A stretch of DNA of 19,316 nucleotides from JAAYZQ01 sp034428935 (lineage in GTDB: Bacteria > Chloroflexota > Anaerolineae > JAAYZQ01): the NCBI GenBank assembly GCA_034428935.1, contig DAOUHB010000017.1:1-19316 (forward strand), written 5' to 3'. Shown in pieces: positions 7,664 to 15,036 of this stretch (its first letter is position 1; each line of letters begins with the position of its first letter). A program made the translations under genes and the position numbers. Under the pieces are notes generated by a model. That model saw only the letters and a list, made by a program, of their open reading frames with translations. It did no database searches and was not told the DNA's origin.

Positions 7664-7898
7664 GCTCTGGCTTGCCGCCGGTGCCGCCCGCTTCTAGACT
7701 TTGCCTGGCATCAGCCCGCCCGGGGCAGGGCGGCGATTCGCTGGACTATCGCCAACGCCATTCCAACGCCCGTCCACCGAGGCCGCCGCTACTTCAAACC
7801 AAACCCGCCTGTTTTCCCCCGATCTTTTATGCTAAGATCGAAGGGCGGCCGTTTCCCGGCCGCGCGTCAATCCACGCCAGGAGAACAGGGAGGCAAGA
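7664..7898 (+). other. Intergenic region and leader of the GH13 gene
   Basis: No reading frame of note lies here. Two hairpins precede the ribosome binding site: a 7-bp stem at 7820-7826/7834-7840 in a locally AT-rich stretch, and a 7-bp stem at 7845-7851/7857-7863. I found no promoter with a well-spaced -35/-10 pair. TATGCT at 7828-7833 or TAAGAT at 7833-7838 are the best -10 candidates. Confidence 0.35.
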
Positions 7899-9719
7899 GT
7901 GGCAGCAAAAGAGGCCCGGCCAGATGAGAAGGGCAAGCCGGTGCCCGGCATGGGCGCCATTCCCCACGAGGGCGGCACCACCTTTCGCGTCTGGGCACCC
8001 CACGCCGAGTCGGTGTCCGTCATGGGCGATTTTAACGATTGGTCCGGCGAGGCGAACCCCCTCGCGCCCGAGGAGGACGGCTTCTGGGCGGTGAACGTGC
8101 CCGGCGTCCGGCCGGGCGACCAGTACAAGTACGTCCTGACCAACGGCGAGCAGCGGCTGGAGCGGCTGGACCCCCACGCCCGCCAGGTGACGAATTCTGT
8201 GGGCAACGCGGTCGTCTACGACCGGTCCTTCGACTGGAGCGACGACGACTTCCAGATGCCATCCTGGAACGAGATGGTCATCTACGAGATGCACGTGGGC
8301 ACCTTTCACGCCCAGCCCGGGCCGGGCGGCGGCACGCTGCTGACGGCTATCGAAAAGTTTCCCTACCTGCAGGAGCTGGGCGTCAACGCCATCCAGCTCA
8401 TGCCGGTGATGGAGTTCCCCGGCGGCATCTCCTGGGGTTATAACCCGGGCCTGCCCTTTGCCGTCGAGAGCGACTGGGGCGGCCCCGACGCCCTGAAAGA
8501 GTTCGTCCTGGAGGCTCACCGGCACGGCATCGCCGTCATCCTCGACGTGGTCTACAACCACCTTGGCCCCGGCGACCTGGCCCTGTGGCAGTTTGACGGC
8601 TGGCAGGAGAACGGCCTGAGCGGCATCTATTTCTACAACGACGACCGCGCCAACACGCCCTGGGGCGACACGCGCCCCAACTATGGCTACGACCCGGTGC
8701 GCCAGTACATCCGCGACAATGCCCTGATGTGGATGGAAGAGTATCACATCGACGGTCTGCGCTGGGATGGCACGGCCTACGTCCGCCACGTCAACGGCAC
8801 CCCCGGCGATCCGGAAGGCGACCTGCCCGACGGCTGGTCGCTGATGAAGTGGGTCCACGAGGAGATGCGTGAGCGCTTTCCGTGGAAGATCAGCATCGCC
8901 GAGGACCTGCGCGACGAAGAGTTTGTCACGCGGGACGTGGGGGCGGGCGGCGCCGGCTTTAACAGCCAGTGGGACGCGGCCTTTGTGCACCCCGTGCGCG
9001 CCAACCTCGTCGCCGGCGACGACGCGGACCGCAATGTGGAGGTGGTCCGCGACGCCATCCTGCACCGCTACGAAGGCGACGCCTTCAAGCGCGTCATCTA
9101 TACCGAGTCGCACGACGAGGTGGCCAACGGCAGGGCCCGCCTCCCGGAAGAGATCTGGCCCGACAACAGCGAGCACTGGTTCGCCAAGAAGCGCTCCACC
9201 CTGGGGGCGGCCCTGGTGTTTACCGCGCCGGGCGTGCCCATGATCTTCCAGGGACAAGAGTTCCTCACCGACCGTTGGTTCGAGGACGAGCAGCCCCTGG
9301 ATTGGGAGTACGCCGAGCGCATGGCGGGCATCACCCACCTCTACCGCGACCTCATCGCCCTGCGCCGCAACCTGGAGGGGATCAGCAAGGGACTCACCGG
9401 CCAGAACGTGGAGGTCCACCACTGCAACGTCGAGGCCCGGGCCCTGGCCTTTCACCGTTGGTCCGATGGCGGCCCGGGCGACAGCGTGGTGGTGGTGGCA
9501 AATCTGAGCAACAATGCCCTGACGGACTATGTCGTCGGCTTTCCCGCGGGCGGCAAGTGGGAGATGCGCTTTGACAGCCACCACGCCGCCTATGACGCCG
9601 AGTACGACGGCCAGGTGAGCCAGAGCGTCGATGCCGTCGAAGGCGAGTGCGACGGCATGGGCCACCATGCGGCCGTCAACGTCTCGCCCTACAGCGCGGT
9701 CATCTTTTCCCTGGCCTGA
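7899..9719 (+). CDS. GH13 alpha-glucan branching-type enzyme
   Basis: This 606-residue intracellular glycoside hydrolase resembles 1,4-alpha-glucan branching enzymes (glycogen synthesis), or possibly malto-oligosyltrehalose trehalohydrolase. Residues 18-110 are a CBM48/isoamylase N-terminal domain (TTFRVWAPHAESVSVMGDFNDW). The catalytic barrel shows the four GH13 regions: DVVYNH (216-221), GLRWDGT with nucleophile Asp290, IAEDL with acid/base Glu335, and ESHDEV with His405-Asp406. SWGYNPGLPFAVE (178-190) fits the branching or trehalohydrolase subfamilies. The C-terminal beta domain is about 510-606. It is shorter than E. coli GlgB (about 730 residues) and lacks the extra N-terminal domain. 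The start is GTG, supported by GGGAGG at 7888-7893, 5 nt upstream. No other glycogen gene is in the window. A strong hairpin follows the stop. Confidence 0.85.
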   Translation: MAAKEARPDEKGKPVPGMGAIPHEGGTTFRVWAPHAESVSVMGDFNDWSGEANPLAPEEDGFWAVNVPGVRPGDQYKYVLTNGEQRLERLDPHARQVTNSVGNAVVYDRSFDWSDDDFQMPSWNEMVIYEMHVGTFHAQPGPGGGTLLTAIEKFPYLQELGVNAIQLMPVMEFPGGISWGYNPGLPFAVESDWGGPDALKEFVLEAHRHGIAVILDVVYNHLGPGDLALWQFDGWQENGLSGIYFYNDDRANTPWGDTRPNYGYDPVRQYIRDNALMWMEEYHIDGLRWDGTAYVRHVNGTPGDPEGDLPDGWSLMKWVHEEMRERFPWKISIAEDLRDEEFVTRDVGAGGAGFNSQWDAAFVHPVRANLVAGDDADRNVEVVRDAILHRYEGDAFKRVIYTESHDEVANGRARLPEEIWPDNSEHWFAKKRSTLGAALVFTAPGVPMIFQGQEFLTDRWFEDEQPLDWEYAERMAGITHLYRDLIALRRNLEGISKGLTGQNVEVHHCNVEARALAFHRWSDGGPGDSVVVVANLSNNALTDYVVGFPAGGKWEMRFDSHHAAYDAEYDGQVSQSVDAVEGECDGMGHHAAVNVSPYSAVIFSLA

Positions 9720-9724
9720 GGCGC

Positions 9725-9767
9725 CGGCGGGCCGGCCACGTCGTCGCCATCACGGGCCGGCCCGCCG
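9725..9767 (+). terminator. GC-rich terminator hairpin after the GH13 gene
   Basis: A perfect 13-bp stem pairs 9725-9737 with 9755-9767 around a 17-nt loop, starting 6 bp after the stop codon. The following CTCTTTGTG is only weakly T-rich. It also lies just beyond the stop of the minus-strand gene ending at 9789 and could serve both. Confidence 0.65.
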
Positions 9768-9788
9768 CTCTTTGTGCCTGGTGAGGGC

Positions 9789-10130
9789 TCAGCGTATAAC
9801 GTCCGAGCACTCTTTTTTAAAGTGGTACACCAGCTCGCGCCAGTCTCCCTTGAGGGGGTGAACGGCAAAGGGCTCCCAGCCCTGGTGGACCAGCCACTTG
9901 ACGATCCAATCCAGGATCTCGGCATCCTTGCCGTCGAGCTGGCGCAGGATGTAGCTGTACCGCTCGTCCCCGAAATCCTTCTTGCTGACGACCCTCATCT
10001 GCCGGACAAACTTGCTCACCAGAGCAATGACATAGTCCGCGACGTAGGCATCGGAGGTGACAATGGTCAGGAACGTGTGGGTCCGGCTGGTGCTGTATGG
10101 CGACAATCGCAAATATTCGTATCTACCCAT
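9789..10130 (-). CDS. Small DUF4177-like protein of unknown function
   Basis: This is a 113-residue soluble protein without signal peptide or membrane segment. The opening MGRYEYLRLS and the end of the protein, where a WIVKWLVHQGWEPFAVHP-type segment is followed by ELVYHFKKE, recall the DUF4177 pattern (an initial YEY strand, then 'LN-LG--GWELV' and a final 'YFFKR' strand). The match is from memory of the family and is only moderate. The start at 10130 was chosen because the promoter at 10211-10239 lies downstream of every earlier in-frame ATG; the ribosome binding site is weak. The gene and its upstream region are poorer in G+C than the neighbours (30 of 60 bases at 10141-10200), which may mean later acquisition. 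It converges on the GH13 gene. Confidence 0.7.
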   Translation of the reverse strand: MGRYEYLRLSPYSTSRTHTFLTIVTSDAYVADYVIALVSKFVRQMRVVSKKDFGDERYSYILRQLDGKDAEILDWIVKWLVHQGWEPFAVHPLKGDWRELVYHFKKECSDVIR

Positions 10131-10210
10131 ATCAGTTATCCGCCCACCGAACAGAATAGCACGGCAGAAGACACAACCACATCGGTTCTGCTTCTTTTTA
10201 AGCTTTTGCA

Positions 10211-10239
10211 ATTCTACCACTGCTTGTGCAATCCTGCAA
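10211..10239 (-). promoter_or_regulatory. Promoter of the DUF4177-like gene
   Basis: On the minus strand, TTGCAG (10239-10234) and TAGAAT (10216-10211) are separated by 17 bp. The leader to the start at 10130 would be about 75 nt. It is divergent from the ammonia-lyase promoter at 10301-10328. Confidence 0.6.
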
Positions 10240-10300
10240 ACCCGGGGCCGCGCCCTTTGCCATGGCCATGCCCCTTGGCGCACGACGGAAGCAGCACAAC

Positions 10301-10328
10301 TTGCATCCTGCACCACTTGGGGTACAAT
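10301..10328 (+). promoter_or_regulatory. Promoter of the ammonia-lyase gene
   Basis: TTGCAT at 10301-10306 and TACAAT at 10323-10328 are separated by 16 bp, giving a leader of about 53 nt before the ATG at 10388. Confidence 0.6.
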
Positions 10329-10387
10329 CTTATCGCTGTTCTTTCACACTTTTGCACTGCCGCAACCAACCAAGAGAGGAGTGAACC

Positions 10388-11911
10388 ATGACGATCGTTC
10401 TGGATGGCTCGGGGCTGACCGTGGAAAAGCTGGTGCGCATCGCCCGCCACGGGGAAAAGGTCGAGCTTGCCCCCGACGCGGTGGAACGCATCAAGACCTG
10501 CCGCGCCATGCTCGAGGAAAAGATCCAGGCCAACGAGATCATGTACGGCGTGAACACCGGCATCGGCGAATTCTCCGAAGTGGTGCTGACCGACGAGCAG
10601 GTAGAGCAGTTCCAGAAGTACCTGATCTACAACCACGCCGCCGGTATCGGCGACCCGGTGCCCGTCGAGCAGGTGCGGGCCGCCATGGCCGGGCGCATCA
10701 ACGTCCACGCCCACGGCAACTCGGGCTGCCGGCCCGAGATCACCATGACCCTGGTCGAGATGCTCAACCGCGGGGTCACGCCCGTGGTCTGCCAGAAGGG
10801 TTCCGTGGGCGCCAGCGGCGACCTAGCGCCCATGTCGCAGATCGCCCTGCTGCTCATGGGCGAGGGAGAGGCCTATTACCAGGGACAGCGCCTCCAGGGC
10901 CGCGAGGCCATGGAGCGCGCCGGCATCCCCATCCCCGGGTTGCAGGCCCGCGACGGCCTGGCGACCATCAACGGCTCGAATCTGCTGACGGCCATGAGCG
11001 CCCTGCACCTCTACGACATGAACCGCTGGCTGAAGCAGGCCGAGATCGCCTGCGCCATGACGCTTGAGGCGCTCCTGGCCAACATGAAGCCCTACGACGA
11101 GCGCCTCCACGAGGTGCGGGGATTCTCGGGAGCCGTCCGCAGCGCCCGGGCCATCATGAAGTGCATCGCCGGCAGCGACCTGGTCACCGGCAAGCTCAAG
11201 GTCAAGGTCCAGGACGCCTATTCCATGCGCTCCTCCCCCCAGGTCATCGGCGCCGCCCACGACGCGCTGGACTATGCCCGCAGCCAGGTCGAGATCGAGC
11301 TGAACGGCGTGGGCGACAACCCCATCTTTCTGCCCGAGTACCGCCTGACCCTCACCGGCGCCAACTTCCAGGGCACGCCCGTCTCGCTGCCCATGGACAT
11401 GGCCGGCGCGGCCATCACCATGGTGTGCGTCATGTCGGAGCGGCGCATGAACCGCCTCACCAACCCCGCCCTGAGCGTCGGGCTGCCGCCCTTCCTGACC
11501 AAAGGCGCAGGCATGATGTCGGGCATGATGCTCAGCCAGTACACGGCCGATATGCTCATCGTCGAGCAGCGCATCCTGTCGATGCCGGCCAGCATCCAGT
11601 CCATCCCCGCCGCCGCCGACCAGGAGGACTTTGTGTCGATGGGCATGAACACGGCCCTCAAGAACGGCCAGATCCTGGACAATGCCTACGGCGTGTTGGG
11701 CATCGAGTTCATGGCCGGCGCCCAGGCGCTGGACTTTCGCGACTTTTGCCCCGGCCAGGGGGTGCAGGTCGCCCGCCAGGTGATCCGCGAGCACGTGGAG
11801 CATTTGGGCGAGGACCGGCCCCTCTACCCGGATCACAACCGCATGAAGGCCCTCGTCCACTCGTGCGCCATCCTGGAAGCCGTGGAAGAAGCCGTGGGTA
11901 GCCTGGAGTAG
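10388..11911 (+). CDS. hutH: Histidine/aromatic amino acid ammonia-lyase family (MIO enzyme)
   Basis: This 507-residue enzyme belongs to the MIO-dependent lyase family, which removes ammonia from histidine (to urocanate), phenylalanine or tyrosine. The Ala142-Ser143-Gly144 triad that cyclises into the MIO cofactor sits in GSVGASGDLAPMSQ. The catalytic Tyr53 is in YGVNTG, Asn194 in INGSN, and VQDAYSMRSSPQ (272-283) matches the VQDxYSxRxxPQ block of histidine ammonia-lyases. Length and numbering fit HutH. Specificity positions are unusual: Asn82-His83 instead of Ser-His, QEDFVSM (410-416) instead of QEDHVSM, and FQG where HutH usually has FHA. Histidine lyase is the best call, but an aromatic lyase or aminomutase cannot be excluded. 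AGGAG at 10377-10381 supports the ATG. The next gene begins 5 bp after the stop, indicating translational coupling. Confidence 0.82.
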   Translation: MTIVLDGSGLTVEKLVRIARHGEKVELAPDAVERIKTCRAMLEEKIQANEIMYGVNTGIGEFSEVVLTDEQVEQFQKYLIYNHAAGIGDPVPVEQVRAAMAGRINVHAHGNSGCRPEITMTLVEMLNRGVTPVVCQKGSVGASGDLAPMSQIALLLMGEGEAYYQGQRLQGREAMERAGIPIPGLQARDGLATINGSNLLTAMSALHLYDMNRWLKQAEIACAMTLEALLANMKPYDERLHEVRGFSGAVRSARAIMKCIAGSDLVTGKLKVKVQDAYSMRSSPQVIGAAHDALDYARSQVEIELNGVGDNPIFLPEYRLTLTGANFQGTPVSLPMDMAGAAITMVCVMSERRMNRLTNPALSVGLPPFLTKGAGMMSGMMLSQYTADMLIVEQRILSMPASIQSIPAAADQEDFVSMGMNTALKNGQILDNAYGVLGIEFMAGAQALDFRDFCPGQGVQVARQVIREHVEHLGEDRPLYPDHNRMKALVHSCAILEAVEEAVGSLE

Positions 11912-11916
11912 GGGAT

Positions 11917-12537
11917 ATGATTGCCACAGCCGAGGTGCGATGGTTTTATCGGGGGCCGCTGCCGGCGGCTGTGCGCGCGTGGTTCGAGGCGAGGGGCAGC
12001 CGCATGGCCTACCAGGCCCCTCGCCGCGACCGCTATCTCGGCCTGCCCGGCGACGCCCAGAGCGTCAAGCTGCGCGAGGGCCGGATAGAGATCAAGCTCC
12101 GGCAGCAGCAGGGCGAGTTTGTGCGCCTGCACCCCCGGGTGACGGGCGTCCTGGAACGCTGGCAGAAGTGGAGCTTTGCCCTGGCCGACCCGGAGGCAGA
12201 GCCCCCGGGCATCTCCAGTACCGACTCGTTCTGGCTGCCGGTGGACAAGCACCGCGGGCTGGCCCGCTACCGGGTGGCGGGCAACGAGCCGCCGGCGGCC
12301 GTCGCCCCCGACGTCTATCCCGTCCAGGGCTGCGAGGTAGAGATGGTGGAGCTGTACGCCAGCGGCCAGGCCTGGTGGAGCATCTGCTTCGAGGCCTTTG
12401 GGCAGGGGCGCGCCCTGCCCGAGGGGCTGATGGCCACCGCCCGGCAGTTCCTGGACGGCGCCGAGCCGCCCCACATGGACGCGGGCGATTCGTACGGCTA
12501 TCCGCGCTGGCTGGCGCTCCTGGCCCCCGGGGGATAA
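11917..12537 (+). CDS. CYTH-like protein of unknown function
   Basis: This is a 206-residue soluble protein. The pattern AEVRWFYRG (5-13), RDRYLGLP (37-44) and VKLREGRIEIKLR (50-62) resembles the first strands of CYTH/triphosphate-tunnel domains, where charged residues alternate into a tunnel. However, the classical ExExK signature is incomplete (E-V-R-W), so phosphatase or cyclase activity is not established. The C-terminal half (CEVEMVELYASGQAWWSICFEAFG) is consistent with further tunnel strands. It starts 5 bp after the ammonia-lyase stop and is surely on the same mRNA. The link between the two is unexplained. Confidence 0.7.
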   Translation: MIATAEVRWFYRGPLPAAVRAWFEARGSRMAYQAPRRDRYLGLPGDAQSVKLREGRIEIKLRQQQGEFVRLHPRVTGVLERWQKWSFALADPEAEPPGISSTDSFWLPVDKHRGLARYRVAGNEPPAAVAPDVYPVQGCEVEMVELYASGQAWWSICFEAFGQGRALPEGLMATARQFLDGAEPPHMDAGDSYGYPRWLALLAPGG

Positions 12538-12538
12538 G

Positions 12539-12557
12539 GTCCGCCGAAGCGGCGGAC
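12539..12557. terminator. Short hairpin between converging genes
   Basis: A 7-bp stem pairs 12539-12545 with 12551-12557 around a 5-nt loop, directly between the stops at 12537 (+) and 12567 (-). No T-tract follows, so its strength as a terminator is uncertain. Confidence 0.4.
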
Positions 12558-12566
12558 TGCCCGCGC

Positions 12567-13355
12567 CTATCCGCGATTGTCCTTGCGGGCGACGACCAGG
12601 AGATCGCCGCTCTCTTCAGGGTCGAACGGAGAGCGGTCGTAGCCGCCCAGGAGCTCCATCTGGCCAAAGCCCGCCGACCGCAGCCCCTCGGCCAGCTCGC
12701 CGGCGAAAATGGGGCGCAGCTCGGTCGACTCGATGTCCTGGACCCAGCCATCCCCGGTCCGCACCAGGCGCACCATGTTAAAGGTGAGGGTCGAGGGATG
12801 AAAGTCGTAGAAGCGGACAAAGAGCCACTGGCCCTCCCCTTCGCTGTGGACCTGGGGTCCCATGAAGCGCTCGCGCCTGGTCCACACCCGGTCCAGGTTT
12901 CGGTTCTGGATGACCAGGATGCCGCCGGGGCGCAGCACGGCGGCAAAATCGTCCAGGGCGCCGGCCACGGCCTCGGCGCTCAACAGGTGGGGCAGCGAGT
13001 TGCCCAGGCAGAGGAGGGCGTCAAAGGGGGCCTCGGAGCCGGCAGTCCGGGCGATGGCAGCCAGCTCTCCCAGCCCGGCGACGACGAACGTCGCGTCGAC
13101 ACCGGCGGCCGCGGCATTCTCCCGGGCACGGGCCACCATGGGCGCGCTGAGGTCGGCGCCCACCACCTGGAACCCCCGCCGGGCGAGGGCGATGGCGTGC
13201 TGCCCGCTGCCACAGGCCGCGTCCAGGACCCGGCGCACCCCGGCCCCGGCAAAGAGCTCTTCCAGGAAGGGCATCTCGTGGGCCAGGCGCGCCTCCCAGT
13301 TCACAAAGCGGTCGTAATCGGCCGCCAGGGCGTCATACAGGGCAACGTTGCTCAT
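12567..13355 (-). CDS. Class I SAM-dependent methyltransferase
   Basis: This 262-residue methyltransferase has motif I VLDAACGSGQ (43-52), the adenosyl-binding Asp68 in VVGADLS, and a LLCLGNSLPHL strand followed by a FAAVLRPGGILVIQNRN motif. The early YDALAADYDRFVNWEARL segment resembles small glycine/sarcosine N-methyltransferase-like and Methyltransf_25 proteins, but the substrate is unknown. An upstream ATG at 13364 is possible. I prefer 13355 because the purine run GGGAAGGGAAGGG ends 9 nt before it and abuts the earlier ATG. It lies 15-25 bp downstream of the cyclodeaminase-family gene on the same strand, so both are likely one operon. Confidence 0.82.
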   Translation of the reverse strand: MSNVALYDALAADYDRFVNWEARLAHEMPFLEELFAGAGVRRVLDAACGSGQHAIALARRGFQVVGADLSAPMVARARENAAAAGVDATFVVAGLGELAAIARTAGSEAPFDALLCLGNSLPHLLSAEAVAGALDDFAAVLRPGGILVIQNRNLDRVWTRRERFMGPQVHSEGEGQWLFVRFYDFHPSTLTFNMVRLVRTGDGWVQDIESTELRPIFAGELAEGLRSAGFGQMELLGGYDRSPFDPEESGDLLVVARKDNRG

Positions 13356-13379
13356 TCCCGGCATCCCTTCCCTTCCCGT

Positions 13380-13949
13380 TCAAAGTCTCTTGCGCTCCAG
13401 CCGTTCCAGGCGCCGCGTCAGGTCAGCCGGCTGGGGATCGGACTTGAGCTCGGCCTTCCACGCTTCGACGTTGGCCCGGCCGGCCCGCACGCCGCCGTCG
13501 AGGCCCGCCAGCAGCAGGCGGGTCCCGATCTCCAGGTCCACCAGGACGACCGGCAGGCAATTTTTCTCCAGGGGCAGGACGTGGTGGAGGAGCGCCTGGC
13601 AGACATCGGCCACCTGGAGGGGCACGTGCGTGACCATCAACCAGGCCTCGCGGCGCTCCTCGCTCTCGCCGGCGTCATCGGGCGCCTTCTGTGTGTCCAG
13701 CAGGCGGCGGTAGGCCGCATCGTCGTCGTCCGACAGGCCCACGAGCGATCGCTGCGCCTTGTGCGCCGCGGCACCCGCAGCCTCGAACCGCTGCCGCTCC
13801 TCGGGCGGCAGATCGCCCCGCGATAGGGTGACGCGGATGGCCTTGGCCACCAGGGCGGCGCCCATGGCCCCGGCCACCGCCGCCACCGACACGCCCCCGG
13901 GCAGCGTCTCATCCGCTACTTTGTCTAGCCAGCTTTCCCATTCGTGCAC
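13380..13949 (-). CDS. Formiminotransferase-cyclodeaminase (FTCD_C/FchA) family protein
   Basis: This 189-residue protein resembles the cyclodeaminase domain that converts 5-formimino-tetrahydrofolate to methenyl-tetrahydrofolate, or the related cyclohydrolase FchA. The family signature appears as TLPGGVSVAAVAGAMGAALVAK (residues 15-36); the usual PGGGS has a Val in place of the third Gly. The rest is helical, as expected (VTHVPLQVADVCQALL, RLLLAGLDGGVRAGRANVEAW). Length fits the stand-alone domain of about 190-210 residues. The start is best placed at GTG 13949, with GGAGG at 13958-13962 8 nt upstream; the longer frame to 13982 overlaps a TACAAT at 13974-13969 that may be its -10 box. With the ammonia-lyase across the convergent junction, it suggests histidine-derived one-carbon metabolism. 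Confidence 0.8.
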   Translation of the reverse strand: MHEWESWLDKVADETLPGGVSVAAVAGAMGAALVAKAIRVTLSRGDLPPEERQRFEAAGAAAHKAQRSLVGLSDDDDAAYRRLLDTQKAPDDAGESEERREAWLMVTHVPLQVADVCQALLHHVLPLEKNCLPVVLVDLEIGTRLLLAGLDGGVRAGRANVEAWKAELKSDPQPADLTRRLERLERKRL

Positions 13950-14102
13950 GATTGCTACCTCCATCCGCATTGTAAGGGACAAGCCCGCGCCGAACTATGA
14001 TCTATATCACACGCGGGACCGTCCCGGACCGGAAACCGGACAGACCCGGCGCGCTGCTACGTAAGCGCCGGCCAGGAGCCGGCAAGCCGTCGGGTTGGCG
14101 GT

Positions 14103-14131
14103 TTGACGCTCCATGCGCTCTGCGGTACAAT
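14103..14131 (+). promoter_or_regulatory. Promoter of the SAM hydrolase gene
   Basis: TTGACG at 14103-14108 and TACAAT at 14126-14131 are separated by 17 bp. It overlaps an earlier in-frame ATG at 14113, which rules that codon out and places the true start at 14149. Confidence 0.7.
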
Positions 14132-14148
14132 ACCTGCCAGGAGAGGAA

Positions 14149-14910
14149 ATGTCGCTGCCAGTGATCACCCTGACCACCGACTTTGGCCTGGAGGACGCCT
14201 ACGTGGCCGCCATGAAGGGCGTCATCCTGACCATCTGTCCGCAGGCCACCCTGGTGGACGTGAGCCACGAGGTCCGTCCCCAGGCCGTCCGGCAGGCGGC
14301 CTACTTGCTGTCGACGGTGGTTCCCTACTTTCCGCCCGGCACGGTTCACCTGGTGGTCGTCGATCCCGGGGTGGGCACGCAGCGCCGGGCCATCGCCGTG
14401 CAGACCGGCCGGGCGACCTACGTCGCGCCCGACAACGGCGTCCTGGAGATGGCCCTGGCCGGCGACGAGGCCCTGTCGGCCGTGGAGCTGGCCGAGGGGC
14501 ACTATCGCCTGCCGGAGGTGAGCGCCACGTTCCACGGCCGCGACGTGTTTGCGCCGGCGGCCGCCCACCTGGCCTGTGGCCGGTCGCTGGCCGAGATGGG
14601 CCCGGCCGTGCCCCTGGCCGAGGTGTATCGCCTGGCCCCCGCCCGGCAGCCCGAGGTGCTCCACGTGGACCGCTTTGGCAACCTTATCACCAGCTACCGG
14701 GTGCCGGCCGGGCAGGCGCGGCTGGCAGTCACCGTCGGGGGCGTGCGCCTGGCAGGGCCGGCACGCACCTATGCCGACGTGGAGCCAGGGGAGCTCCTGG
14801 CCTACGTGGGCAGCAGCGGCTACCTGGAGATCGCCGTGCGCGAGGGCAGCGCCGCCCAGAGGCTGGGCGCCGGCCCCGGCACGCCGGTCCAGGTGCAGGC
14901 CCTGCCCTGA
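14149..14910 (+). CDS. SAM hydrolase (S-adenosyl-L-methionine hydroxide adenosyltransferase, DUF62)
   Basis: This 253-residue enzyme belongs to the DUF62 family, which splits S-adenosylmethionine with water into adenosine and methionine; it is related to fluorinase and chlorinase. It has the N-terminal ITLTTDFG strand with the SAM-binding Asp11, VDPGVGTQRR (71-80) with the catalytic Asp72 and Arg, and FHGRDVFAPAA with His129. These match the Asp-Arg-His set of the hydrolases. DRFGNLITS and the C-terminal beta-barrel portion are also present. AGGAG at 14139-14143 lies 5 nt before the ATG. It is probably the first gene of a transcript that continues into murA, since no promoter is visible in the 126-bp gap. 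Confidence 0.92.
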   Translation: MSLPVITLTTDFGLEDAYVAAMKGVILTICPQATLVDVSHEVRPQAVRQAAYLLSTVVPYFPPGTVHLVVVDPGVGTQRRAIAVQTGRATYVAPDNGVLEMALAGDEALSAVELAEGHYRLPEVSATFHGRDVFAPAAAHLACGRSLAEMGPAVPLAEVYRLAPARQPEVLHVDRFGNLITSYRVPAGQARLAVTVGGVRLAGPARTYADVEPGELLAYVGSSGYLEIAVREGSAAQRLGAGPGTPVQVQALP

Positions 14911-14925
14911 GGCCGCCCTGCCCGG

Positions 14926-14984
14926 ACCCTCGAGGGTGGGGCCGCGCCTCGCGACATCCAGGACGGCCGCGACGCTCGCGGCCG
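14926..14984. other. Two hairpins between the SAM hydrolase and murA
   Basis: There is a 12-bp perfect palindrome at 14926-14937 and a 9-bp perfect stem at 14964-14972/14976-14984 with a 3-nt loop. Neither is followed by a T-tract. They may reduce read-through or protect the mRNA end rather than terminate fully. Confidence 0.45.
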
Positions 14985-15036
14985 CGGGCCGGCCCGCCGA
15001 GGCTGGCCAGCAGATAACAACTCAACGTGGGAGTGA

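Noticed and set aside
7827..9668. Very long open frame antisense to the GH13 gene, and similar ones opposite the protease, GTPase, lyase and murA genes
   Set aside because: High GC content leaves few stop codons in the complementary frames. The sense genes have clear family motifs and ribosome sites; the antisense products are low-complexity and match nothing.
5770..14082. Identical 13-mer GGCCAGGAGCCGG at 5770-5782 and 14070-14082, each near a promoter
   Set aside because: It is a GC-rich self-complementary word, lies downstream of one promoter and upstream of the other, and may be chance in this composition.
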